From assembly GCF_010731295.1 (NCBI RefSeq), contig NZ_AP022579.1, positions 4,154,001-4,218,000 on the forward strand: 64,000 nucleotides of DNA. The letters are read 5' to 3'. Of this stretch, positions 30,304 to 38,468 are shown in pieces; the stretch's first letter is position 1, and every line of letters begins with the position of its first letter. The position numbers and the translations under genes were made by a program. Source of the DNA: Mycolicibacterium boenickei (GTDB lineage Bacteria > Actinomycetota > Actinomycetes > Mycobacteriales > Mycobacteriaceae). The notes under the pieces are model-generated. The model made no database searches. It saw only the letters and a program-made list of their open reading frames with translations, and was not told the DNA's origin.

Positions 30304-31592
30304 TCATGTCGCCACGTGTGCTACGGATCGGTATCGCCTCTGCGCTGACCGTCATCCTGGTCGTCGCGATCACGGTTGTCGCCACCCCGTGGTGGGATCG
30401 GGTCCGGGACAACACGTTCACCGCGTACTTCGCCAACACCAACGGGCTGTACACCGGGGACGAGGTACGTATCCTCGGCGTGGCGGTGGGAACCGTCGAG
30501 AGCATCGAACCGCAGCTCGACTCCGCGAAGGTCACCTTCACGGTCGACAAGCAGTACCCGGTGCCCGCCGAGGTTCAGGCAGCGATCCTGTCCCCGTCAC
30601 TGGTCAGTGCCCGCGCGCTGCAGCTTGTCCCCGCCTACGAGAGCGGTCCGAAACTGGCTGACGGCGCGACGATTCCACGGGAACGCACCGCGGTTCCCGT
30701 CGAATGGGATGATCTGCGCCAGCAGCTGGAGAAGCTCACCGATTCGTTGCAGCCGACCACTCCCGGCGGGCCCAGTGCCGTCGGCGAGTTCGTCAACAGT
30801 GCGGCGGACAATCTTCGCGGCCAGGGCGATACTGCCCGGGACACGGTGATCAAACTGTCCCAGGCGGTTTCGGCGCTGGGCGACCACAGCACCGACATCT
30901 TCAGCACCGTCCGCAATCTGCAACTGCTGGTGTCGGCGTTGTCCTCCAGCAGTGATCTGCTGGCCTCGTTCAACACCAACCTGGCCGACATCAGCACCGT
31001 GTTGAGCAACACCCCCGATGAAGTCGCCGCCGCGACCACGGGCCTGGACTCCGCGGTCAATGATCTGCGCGGCTTCGTCGCCGAGAACCGCGAGGGACTC
31101 GGTGTGACGTTCGATCGCCTCAACGCGATCACGACCGCGCTCAACGACAGCCGTGCCGACGTCAAGCAGGTCCTGCACATCGCGCCCACGGTGTTCCAGA
31201 ACTTCATGAACATCTACCAGCCCGCGCAGAGTGCGGTGACGGGGATCCTGGCGCCGGTCAACTTCGCCAACACCGTCCAGTTCATCTGCAGCGCGATACA
31301 AGCCGCGTCCCGCAAGGACTTCGAGCAATCGGCGAAATTGTGCGTGCAGTACCTCGCACCCATCATCAAGAACCGCCAGTACAACTTCCCGCCGCTCGGG
31401 ATCAACCCGTTCGTCGGCGCATCAGCGCGGCCCAACGAGATCACCTACAGCGAGGACCGGCTCAACCCGCACCTGCCGCCGCCGGCCGCACCCCCGGCGG
31501 CGGAGGTGCCGCAGGCATCAGTGCCAGGCCCGATCCAAACCGATCCCGCCCTCGGGCTGCCCGGGTTGATGCTTCCCGGAGGCACCCCGTGA
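30300..31592 (+). CDS. MCE-family protein MceD
   Basis: 430-aa subunit with anchor LRIGIASALTVILVVAITVVATPWW, MCE domain (TAYFANTNGLYTGDEVRILGVAVGTVESI), helical needle and Pro/Ala tail. The GTG at 30300 overlaps the mceC stop; ATG 30306 is an alternative. Two cysteines late in the protein (FICSAIQ; KLCVQYL) are usual in MceD-type subunits. Confidence 0.92.
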   Translation: MIMSPRVLRIGIASALTVILVVAITVVATPWWDRVRDNTFTAYFANTNGLYTGDEVRILGVAVGTVESIEPQLDSAKVTFTVDKQYPVPAEVQAAILSPSLVSARALQLVPAYESGPKLADGATIPRERTAVPVEWDDLRQQLEKLTDSLQPTTPGGPSAVGEFVNSAADNLRGQGDTARDTVIKLSQAVSALGDHSTDIFSTVRNLQLLVSALSSSSDLLASFNTNLADISTVLSNTPDEVAAATTGLDSAVNDLRGFVAENREGLGVTFDRLNAITTALNDSRADVKQVLHIAPTVFQNFMNIYQPAQSAVTGILAPVNFANTVQFICSAIQAASRKDFEQSAKLCVQYLAPIIKNRQYNFPPLGINPFVGASARPNEITYSEDRLNPHLPPPAAPPAAEVPQASVPGPIQTDPALGLPGLMLPGGTP

Positions 31593-32710
31593 GGCGGGCG
31601 GCGGTCGCCGCACTCGTCATCGTGTGCGTATCGGCGATCCCGGGATGCGAATGGCGCGGGCTGAATTCACTGAGCCTGCCCGGAACGCAGGGCACCGGAG
31701 ACGGTTCGTACACGATTCAGGCACAGCTGCCCGACGTGGTGGTCATCCAGCAGAACACCCGGGTACGCGTCGGAGACGTCAACGTCGGCAACGTCACCAA
31801 GATCGAAGTCCAAGACTGGCACGCCCTGGTGACCATGCGCATCGACGGAGGAGTCCACCTACCGGCCAACAGCACCGCCAAACTTGGACAGACCAGCCTG
31901 CTGGGGTCGATGCACATCGAGCTCACGCCGCCGCTGGGCGAGGCGCCGCGCGGCGAACTCACCGACGGCTCGGTGATCCCGCTGTCGGCGGCGGCCACGT
32001 ATCCGACCACCGAACAGACCCTGGCGTCGGTGTCGGTGCTGCTCAACGGCGGCGGGCTGGCCCAGCTGCAGGAGATCAACCAGACCTTCGCCAAGGCGCT
32101 CGCCGGCCGGGAGGATGAGATGCGCAGTCTCCTGGGCCAATTGGACACCTTCATCGCCGGACTCAACGCACAGACCGACGACATCATCACCGCCACCGAG
32201 CGGCTGAACTCGCTGGCCGGTCAGGTGGCGGCCCGGGACGCCACTGTGGACACCGCGCTCACCACGATCCCGAAGGCGCTCGCGGTGCTGTCCGAGCAGC
32301 GCACCAAGATCGCCGACGCCGTGGACGCACTCGGAAAGTTCAGCGCGATCGCCACATCGACGGTCAGCCAGACCAGAGAATCGCTCGTCAACAACCTCCG
32401 AAACATCGCACCGGTGCTCCGGGAGCTGGCCAACGCCGGGCCCGCCCTCACTCGCGGCCTCGACTTTCTGTCGACCTATCCGTGGGTCAAGAGCACACTG
32501 GCCAACTGGTTCCGCGGTGACTTCGCCAACATCACCCTGGTCGTCGACCTCACCTTGAGCCGGATCGACAGCAGCCTGTTCACCGGAACCCGCTGGGAAG
32601 GCAACCTCACCGAACTCGAAATGCAGTGGGGACGCACCATCGGTCAGATGCCCAGCCCGTATACGGCAGGCAATCCGCTGATCGCTCCCTACCGGTGGGG
32701 AGCGTACTGA
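31589..32710 (+). CDS. MCE-family lipoprotein MceE
   Basis: 373-aa lipoprotein subunit. The signal ends in a lipobox SAIPGC with Cys 20, so it is lipid-anchored like M. tuberculosis LprK-type MceE proteins. The MCE domain follows (TIQAQLPDVVVIQQNTRVRVGDVNVGNVTKIEV), then a helical domain without Pro tail. GTG 31589 overlaps the mceD stop. mceF starts one base after its stop. Confidence 0.93.
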   Translation: MRRAAVAALVIVCVSAIPGCEWRGLNSLSLPGTQGTGDGSYTIQAQLPDVVVIQQNTRVRVGDVNVGNVTKIEVQDWHALVTMRIDGGVHLPANSTAKLGQTSLLGSMHIELTPPLGEAPRGELTDGSVIPLSAAATYPTTEQTLASVSVLLNGGGLAQLQEINQTFAKALAGREDEMRSLLGQLDTFIAGLNAQTDDIITATERLNSLAGQVAARDATVDTALTTIPKALAVLSEQRTKIADAVDALGKFSAIATSTVSQTRESLVNNLRNIAPVLRELANAGPALTRGLDFLSTYPWVKSTLANWFRGDFANITLVVDLTLSRIDSSLFTGTRWEGNLTELEMQWGRTIGQMPSPYTAGNPLIAPYRWGAY

Positions 32711-32711
32711 C

Positions 32712-34169
32712 ATGATCCGACTGTCCCGTCCGGTGTGGATCCAGCTGGCGATCCTCGCGACCATCACCGTCGTCTCCGTGGGTGTCATGGCATTCGGGTT
32801 CGTCAAGGTCCCGGCACTGCTCGGATTCGGCCGGTACACGGTGAGCGTCCACCTGCCCGCCGCGGGCGGGCTGTACCCGACCTCGGTCGTCACCTACCGC
32901 GGCACCGAGATCGGCAGGGTCGCCTCGATCGACGTCACCCGTGACGGAGTCGACGCCGTGCTGGCCCTGGACTCGGACATCGCGGTGCCGTCCCCGGTTT
33001 CGGCCGCCGTGCACAGCCGGTCGGCGGTCGGGGAGCAATTCCTCGAACTCACCCCCGACAGCGGTGCGACCGGCACCTTGGGCGACGGTGACGTCATCAA
33101 CGTGGACAAGGTGCGCATCCCCGCCGACATCGGAAACCTGCTCGATGCGACCAACAAAGCCCTGCAAGCCATTCCGCCGGACAATCTGCGCACGGTGGTC
33201 GACGAGTCGGCCAAGGCCGTCGGTGGGCTGGGACCCGAGCTGTCCCGCATCGTCGACGGGTCGACCGCACTGGCCATCGAAGGCGGTAAGACGGTCGACC
33301 CTCTGGCCCAGTTGATCGACCAGTCCCCGGCGGTGCTCAATTCCCAAGTACAGACCGCTGATTCGATCGAGACGTGGGCGCAGCGGATGGCCTCGATCAC
33401 CGGCCAGCTCAAGAATCGGGACACCCAATTCGCGGACCTGCTGACCTCGGGGGCACCGGCGCTGGCCGAGGGCAAGGCATTGTTCGACCGGGTGGCCCCC
33501 ACCCTGCCGGTCCTGCTGGCCAACATGGTGAGCCTGGGCGACATCGCCGTCACCTATCGCAACGACCTGGAGCAGCTGCTGGTCCTGTATCCGCAGGGGA
33601 CGGCGGTGATGTCGGCGATCACCCTGGCCAACGCCGACACCAAACAGGCCTACCGCGGCATCTACCTCGACTTCAACCTGAACCTCAACCTGCCGCCACC
33701 CTGCAACACGGGCTTCCTTCCGGTTCGCCAGCAGAGGTCACCGTCGGACCAGGACTACCCGGAACGGCCCGCGGGTGAGCTGTACTGCCGGGTGCCGCAG
33801 GACTCGGACCTCAATGTCCGTGGCGTGCGGAATATCCCGTGCGAGACCAAACCGTGGAAACGGGCGCCGACCGTCGAACTGTGCGAGAGCGACGAGGAGT
33901 ACGTCCCGCTCAACGACGGGCTGAACTGGAAGGGCGACCCCAACGCGACGCTCTCCGGGCAGGGCGTGCCGCAGTACGCCCCTGGCACCGATCCCCGGCT
34001 GCCACCCCCGCAGGGCACCGGCACCGCCCCACCGGTGGCGTTCGTCCCGTACGACCCGGCCACCGGAACCTATCTGGCACCGGACGGCAAGGCCTACACC
34101 GACTCCGACCTCGTCGACAGCACGAAAGGCAAGACATGGCAGAGCATGCTGACACCGCCGAGCGGATAG
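32712..34169 (+). CDS. MCE-family protein MceF
   Basis: 485-aa subunit, the last of the six. Anchor WIQLAILATITVVSVGVMAFGF, MCE domain (VHLPAAGGLYPTSVVTYRGTEIGRVASI), helical core and the MceF-type C-terminal segment with NLNLNLPPPCNTGFLPVRQQR and the paired Cys (PCETKPWKR; VELCESDEEYVPL). The stop is inside the next gene, a 34-base overlap. Confidence 0.92.
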   Translation: MIRLSRPVWIQLAILATITVVSVGVMAFGFVKVPALLGFGRYTVSVHLPAAGGLYPTSVVTYRGTEIGRVASIDVTRDGVDAVLALDSDIAVPSPVSAAVHSRSAVGEQFLELTPDSGATGTLGDGDVINVDKVRIPADIGNLLDATNKALQAIPPDNLRTVVDESAKAVGGLGPELSRIVDGSTALAIEGGKTVDPLAQLIDQSPAVLNSQVQTADSIETWAQRMASITGQLKNRDTQFADLLTSGAPALAEGKALFDRVAPTLPVLLANMVSLGDIAVTYRNDLEQLLVLYPQGTAVMSAITLANADTKQAYRGIYLDFNLNLNLPPPCNTGFLPVRQQRSPSDQDYPERPAGELYCRVPQDSDLNVRGVRNIPCETKPWKRAPTVELCESDEEYVPLNDGLNWKGDPNATLSGQGVPQYAPGTDPRLPPPQGTGTAPPVAFVPYDPATGTYLAPDGKAYTDSDLVDSTKGKTWQSMLTPPSG

Positions 34170-34645
34170 GGCTCCGCATCCCGATCGCGATCGGGCTCGT
34201 CGTGGTGGCCTCGCTGGCGGCCGTCATCGGATGGCTGGGCTACCGCGATCAGCGGTCGCACGCGGCTCAGGAGCAGAGCGACCTGTTCGTGCAGGTGGCC
34301 CGTCAAGCCGCGGTGAACCTGACCTCGATCGATCACAACGATGCCGACGCCGACGTCCAGAGAATCCTGAATTCGGCGACCGGTACTTTCCGCGACGACT
34401 TCGAGAAGCGTTCGGCGCCGTTCGTCGAGGTCGTCAAACGGACCCAGTCGACCTCGCGGGGGACCGTCGCCGAGGCCGGTCTGGAATCCGAGGCCGACGG
34501 CGAGGCACGCGTACTGGTCGCGGTGTCGGTGAAGACCACGAACAGCGCTGCACCCGAACAAGAGCCGCGCCGATGGCGGATGCGGATCAGCGTCGAGCAG
34601 GTGGGTGATGACGTCAAGGTGTCGAATGTGGAGTTCGTGCCGTGA
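34136..34645 (+). CDS. Mce-associated membrane protein, first of pair
   Basis: 169-aa protein with one N-terminal membrane helix (RIPIAIGLVVVASLAAVIGWLGY) and a ~120-residue extracytoplasmic NTF2-like domain (FVQVARQAAVNLTSIDHNDADADVQRIL...GTFRDDF), the usual layout for Mas proteins next to mce operons. Known Mas proteins are thought to stabilise the Mce complex. ATG 34136 sits within the end of mceF and overlaps it by 34 bases. Stop overlaps the next GTG. Confidence 0.88.
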   Translation: MAEHADTAERIGLRIPIAIGLVVVASLAAVIGWLGYRDQRSHAAQEQSDLFVQVARQAAVNLTSIDHNDADADVQRILNSATGTFRDDFEKRSAPFVEVVKRTQSTSRGTVAEAGLESEADGEARVLVAVSVKTTNSAAPEQEPRRWRMRISVEQVGDDVKVSNVEFVP

Positions 34646-35220
34646 CCACTGAACTGGAGATCCAGGAGCCGGTTGTCGACGAAACCGACTCCGACGAGCC
34701 CGCTGACGTCGTCGACGAGCAGTCAGAGCCCGCACCGGCGCGCTGGACGCGGGTGCTGGCTTTCGGTGTGTTGCCGGCGTTGGCGTTGATTCTGGCGCTG
34801 GGGGCGGGCTTCCTGAAATGGCAGGACGGCACCGCGCGGGCGGTGCAGACGGCCGGCGTGGAGTCCGTCCGCGCCGCCAGCGACAGCACCGTCGCGATCC
34901 TGTCCTATCGGCCCGACACGGTGGACACCGAGTTGCCGGCCGCGGCAGGCAGGCTCACCGGCGAGTTCCGTGACCAATACACGCAATTGATCGACGACGT
35001 CGTCATCCCCGGGGCCAAACAACAGGTGATCTCGGCGGTTGCGTCGGTTCCGGCCGCGGCAGCGGTGTCGGCCTCGGCCCGGCATGCGGTGGTTCTCGTG
35101 TTGGTCGATCAGACCACGACGATCGGCACCGGGCCCCCGACCAAATCCACCTCCAGCGTGCGCGTCACCCTCGACAAGGTCGAAAACCGATGGCTCATTT
35201 CGCAGTTCGAGCCGGTCTAG
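34642..35220 (+). CDS. Mce-associated membrane protein, second of pair
   Basis: 192-aa protein with an acidic N-terminal cytosolic segment (DETDSDEPADVVDEQSEP), one membrane helix (VLAFGVLPALALILALGAGFL) and an extracytoplasmic NTF2-like domain ending RVTLDKVENRWLISQFEPV, typical for this family. GTG 34642 overlaps the preceding stop. Its last ~30 bases overlap the start of the CAP-domain gene in another frame. Confidence 0.88.
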   Translation: MTTELEIQEPVVDETDSDEPADVVDEQSEPAPARWTRVLAFGVLPALALILALGAGFLKWQDGTARAVQTAGVESVRAASDSTVAILSYRPDTVDTELPAAAGRLTGEFRDQYTQLIDDVVIPGAKQQVISAVASVPAAAAVSASARHAVVLVLVDQTTTIGTGPPTKSTSSVRVTLDKVENRWLISQFEPV

Positions 35221-35675
35221 CCGTCGCCGCGGCCCTGGCCGCGCCGGCATTGGGCGCGGCGCCCGCCCATGCCGACAACCAGCGGCTGAACAACAGCGTG
35301 ATCGCCAACGTGTACACGATCCAGCGTCAGGCGGGCTGCACCAACAATGTGGTGGCTGACCCGAAACTACGGTTGGCGGCCGAGTGGCACACCAACGACC
35401 TGCTCGCCAATCGCAACCTGGACGACCACATCGGCTCCGACGGGTCGACGCCGCAGTCGCGGGCCGAGGCAGCCGGATTCCGTGGCCGGGTGGCCGAAAC
35501 CGTGGCCACCAACCCGGCACTGGCGATCAACGGCATCGAGATCCTCAACCAGTGGTACTACGACCCGGTCGATTTCGCGGTCCTGTCCGACTGCGCCAAC
35601 ACCGCCATCGGGGTGTGGTCGGCGAACGCACTCGACCATAGCGTCGTGGTGGCGGTGGTGGGGCACCCGAGCTGA
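35190..35675 (+). CDS. Exported CAP-domain (SCP-like) protein
   Basis: 161-aa precursor with a signal peptide (AVAAALAAPALGAAPAHADN) and a CAP/SCP domain: LRLAAEWHTNDLLANRNLDDHIGSDGSTPQSRAEAAGF and AIGVWSANALDHSVVVAVVG. The GENIA-like box reads AETVA. Two Cys may form a disulfide. ATG 35190 overlaps the second Mas gene by 31 bases, so it is likely part of the mce operon. CAP proteins bind lipids or sterols, which suits a Mce transporter. The role itself is inference. Confidence 0.82.
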   Translation: MAHFAVRAGLAVAAALAAPALGAAPAHADNQRLNNSVIANVYTIQRQAGCTNNVVADPKLRLAAEWHTNDLLANRNLDDHIGSDGSTPQSRAEAAGFRGRVAETVATNPALAINGIEILNQWYYDPVDFAVLSDCANTAIGVWSANALDHSVVVAVVGHPS

Positions 35676-35697
35676 CCGCGGCTCATACACTGCCAAG

Positions 35698-36909
35698 ATG
35701 CTCACACGGGCGCGGGTGGTGGCCGCGACGTTGGTCGCCGTGCTCGGACTGGTGTCGCTGGTCCATGTCCTCTATGCCGGGTTCGGTCCACTGCCCGACC
35801 GTGCCGAACGTCAACTCGGATTCCTCGATGCGGCGCTGGCATCCGGTCGTGACACCGAAATGCAGGGCCTGTTCCCGGAGGGCGAATATTTCACCAGGGT
35901 GCTGACCGGTCTCGCCGAGGCCCAGGTCGCCGCGCGGCTCGGAACCGGCGCCGGATCCGCCGGGTACCTCGACCGCGCCCGCAGCCGGCTCGCCGCCATC
36001 GAAACCCTGCAATCCGTGGCGGTATTCGGCAGCGGGATGGTCCCGGACCACGGGATCTTCGCGGCGGGCTGGTCACTCGCTCTGGCTGTCGCAGTCGCGC
36101 GGGCTTCGGGCTCCGACGAGGACCGTACAGCGGTGCGGGAGCGGGCTCTCGTCGTGCATTCAGCTCTGACACAAAAGGGTTCACCCTTCCCGGCCAGCTA
36201 CCCGGGTCAGTTTTGGCCGTGTGATTCAGTCGTGGCAGCGGGCGCGCTGGCCCAGGCGATCTCGCTGCTCGATCTGCCCTGGAGTGAGGATCTCGCCGCC
36301 TGGCGGAAGCGGGCTCTGGCCGCCGCCGACCCGGGCACGGGGCTGCTCCCACACCAGGTCGATGACCGGGGCCACGCCGTGACGGGACCACGGGGATCGT
36401 CCCAGGCGATCATCCAGACTTTCTGGCCTGCGGTCAGAGACGTAGTCGGGGTCGAAGATGATCAGTGGCAGCGTTTTTCCGGCAGGTTCGTGACCACCAG
36501 GGCGGGATTGGTTGGCATTCTGGAGTATCCGTCGGGCACCGGCGGCCACGGAGATATCGACAGTGGTCCGTTGATCTTCGGAGTGAGCCTCAGTGCGTCG
36601 GCGGTGGGGTTGGCGGCAGCGCGAGCCAACGGTGACCATGACCTGTCCGGTCGGCTGACTCGGCAGGTCGAGCTGATCGGGCTGCCCGTGGGCTGGCGTA
36701 CCACGCGATACCTGTTCGGGGTGCTCCCGGTGGCAGACGCCTTCATCGTGTGGGCGCGCACGGTACCCGTGACCGAGACGGCGCTCGATCAGGGCTCGGG
36801 GCGCTCGGCGTGGTTCGTGGTGTGGGCCCTGCCCTCGGTATTGCTGCTGGGGGTGAGCCTGGCGGTATGGCCACGCACCCGTAAACCAGGTAGGACTACC
36901 CATCCCTAA
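35698..36909 (+). CDS. Membrane-anchored helical (alpha/alpha barrel-like) unknown protein
   Basis: 403-aa protein with an N-terminal helix (VVAATLVAVLGLVSLVHVLYAG) and a C-terminal helix (VVWALPSVLLLGVSLAV). Between them is a ~340-residue helical domain with repeated amphipathic helices and Gly-containing loops (FAAGWSLALAVAVARASGSD; GHGDIDSGPLIFGVSLSASAVGLA), reminiscent of alpha/alpha-barrel folds. No family is firmly recognised. ATG 35698 is 22 bp after the CAP gene, so it may be the last gene of the mce operon. Catalytic role unknown. Confidence 0.72.
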   Translation: MLTRARVVAATLVAVLGLVSLVHVLYAGFGPLPDRAERQLGFLDAALASGRDTEMQGLFPEGEYFTRVLTGLAEAQVAARLGTGAGSAGYLDRARSRLAAIETLQSVAVFGSGMVPDHGIFAAGWSLALAVAVARASGSDEDRTAVRERALVVHSALTQKGSPFPASYPGQFWPCDSVVAAGALAQAISLLDLPWSEDLAAWRKRALAAADPGTGLLPHQVDDRGHAVTGPRGSSQAIIQTFWPAVRDVVGVEDDQWQRFSGRFVTTRAGLVGILEYPSGTGGHGDIDSGPLIFGVSLSASAVGLAAARANGDHDLSGRLTRQVELIGLPVGWRTTRYLFGVLPVADAFIVWARTVPVTETALDQGSGRSAWFVVWALPSVLLLGVSLAVWPRTRKPGRTTHP

Positions 36910-36937
36910 CCGGGCCATCGCCCGGCAGACTGAACCC

Positions 36938-38239
36938 ATGCCAAGCCCCGATGTGGTGCCGTCGGCAGTCGCCGTCACGCACAACACCAAACCCGAGCGC
37001 GACCGCGCGGTGGACGTCGCACGCCTGGGTGCGCTGCTGGTGGTGATTTTCGGGCACTGCGCGCTGCTGCTGGCCACCATCGACTCCGGCGGCGTGCGGG
37101 TCGGCAACATCCTCGGCGCGTTGCCCGGCCTGGCCCCGATCACCTGGGTGCTGCAGGTGATGCCGCTGTTCTTCATGGCAGGCGGCGCCGCGGGCGCCTA
37201 CAGCTGGCATGCCGGACGGTCTTGGGGCGGATGGTTGTTCGCCCGCGCCCAGCGGCTGTGCCGGCCGGTGTTCTGGTACCTGGCGGTGTGGTCGGCGGCC
37301 CTGCTCGCGGTGCACGCGACCATGGGCGCCGCGTCCGCCGCGGCGCTCGGGCGTGAGTGTGTGGCGCTGCTGTGGTTCCTGGGTGTCTACCTGGTGGCCC
37401 TTGCCTTCATTCCCGCGCTGATGCGGCTGCGCACCGGCCCGGCACTGGCGTGGGTGGTCGTCGGACTGATCGTCGCGTCCGGGGTGATCGATATCGTCCG
37501 GTTCGCGGTCGGGACTCCCGAGGCGGGCACCGCCAACCTCATCATCGTCTGGCTGATCCCGGTGGTGATCGGCGTCGCGTACGCGGGGCAGCTGATCTGC
37601 GCGCGCCGGGCGCTGGGCATCGCGATCATCGCCTTCGCCGCGCAGGTCCTCCTGGCGCTGACCGGCATCTATGACGTGTCCCTCGTCGTCACCGGAACCG
37701 AGCACGTCTCCAACGTGTCGCCGCCGACCCTCCTGCTGGCACTGCACTGCACGTGGATGCCATCCCTTTTCATCGCCGCCGCAGGCCCGATCCGGCGCTG
37801 GGCATCCCGTCCACGGGTCTGGTACGTGGTGGCGACGGGTAACGGGGGAGCGATGACGCTCTACCTGTGGCACATCCCGGTGATCGCGATCGCCGCGTTC
37901 AGCTTGCACGCGGTCGGCCTCGACGCGTTCGATCCGCACGCTCCGGGCTTCTGGGCCCATCTGGCTTTGCGCGCAGTCGTTTTCGCGGTTCTCATGGCGG
38001 TGGCCTTCCGGTTGCTGTCTCCGCTGGAGCACCGTCCGCTGCCGTGGTGGGATGACCCGGTTCAGGTCAGCGGCGCCCGGTCGGTTTTCACCGGCGCGCT
38101 GTTGTGCGTGGCCGGGGCGGCTCTGACGTTGATGGCCAAGAACGGTCTTGACGGCGTGCTGGGGTGGTCGGCGCTCGGCGGATTCGTCGTCGCCGCAGTC
38201 GCCGCGCGGGTCAGTGCGGGGCGGCTTGTCAAGGGTTAA
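36938..38239 (+). CDS. Acyltransferase 3-family membrane protein
   Basis: 433-aa integral membrane protein with about ten to eleven hydrophobic segments. The first carries the acyltransferase 3 pattern RDRAVDVARLGALLVVIFGH, with a conserved His following. The family O-acylates sugars, glycolipids or other carbohydrates. Starts at ATG 36938, 28 bp after the previous gene and not obviously co-translated. Acceptor unknown. Confidence 0.85.
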   Translation: MPSPDVVPSAVAVTHNTKPERDRAVDVARLGALLVVIFGHCALLLATIDSGGVRVGNILGALPGLAPITWVLQVMPLFFMAGGAAGAYSWHAGRSWGGWLFARAQRLCRPVFWYLAVWSAALLAVHATMGAASAAALGRECVALLWFLGVYLVALAFIPALMRLRTGPALAWVVVGLIVASGVIDIVRFAVGTPEAGTANLIIVWLIPVVIGVAYAGQLICARRALGIAIIAFAAQVLLALTGIYDVSLVVTGTEHVSNVSPPTLLLALHCTWMPSLFIAAAGPIRRWASRPRVWYVVATGNGGAMTLYLWHIPVIAIAAFSLHAVGLDAFDPHAPGFWAHLALRAVVFAVLMAVAFRLLSPLEHRPLPWWDDPVQVSGARSVFTGALLCVAGAALTLMAKNGLDGVLGWSALGGFVVAAVAARVSAGRLVKG

Positions 38240-38376
38240 TTCCCTTGTGGGGACCCCGAAGACCTCTTTCATCCACCGGAGAACGAAGAGGGCGACGATC
38301 CCATGCCTGCTCCAGTGCCGGGCATCAGGCGGCCTGGCCGAGTCGATTGCGCAGTTCTGTGGCCCACGACGGCACG

Positions 38377-38431
38377 GTTTTCTACCCGTGGGCTGTTGGC
38401 AGACACTCGCCACGACCCTGCGGTAGAAAAC
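38377..38431. repeat. Inverted repeat in convergent spacer
   Basis: GTTTTCTACC (38377-38386) and its exact complement GGTAGAAAAC (38422-38431) are separated by 35 bases, in the 229-bp spacer between the acyltransferase and isocitrate lyase stops. It may form a large stem-loop acting as a terminator for either gene. The spacer holds no supported gene. Confidence 0.5.
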
Positions 38432-38468
38432 GGCGCGCGACGAATGGGCGCTCGACCCCGCGAAGCCC

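Noticed and set aside
24968..35220. Assignment of the mce operon to a numbered family (mce1, mce4, etc.)
   Set aside because: Flanking genes do not match a numbered locus I can name with confidence and no alignment could be run.
36896..38413. 505-codon minus-strand open frame over acyltransferase 3
   Set aside because: His/Arg/Gln-rich antisense shadow; the plus strand encodes a clean multi-pass membrane protein.
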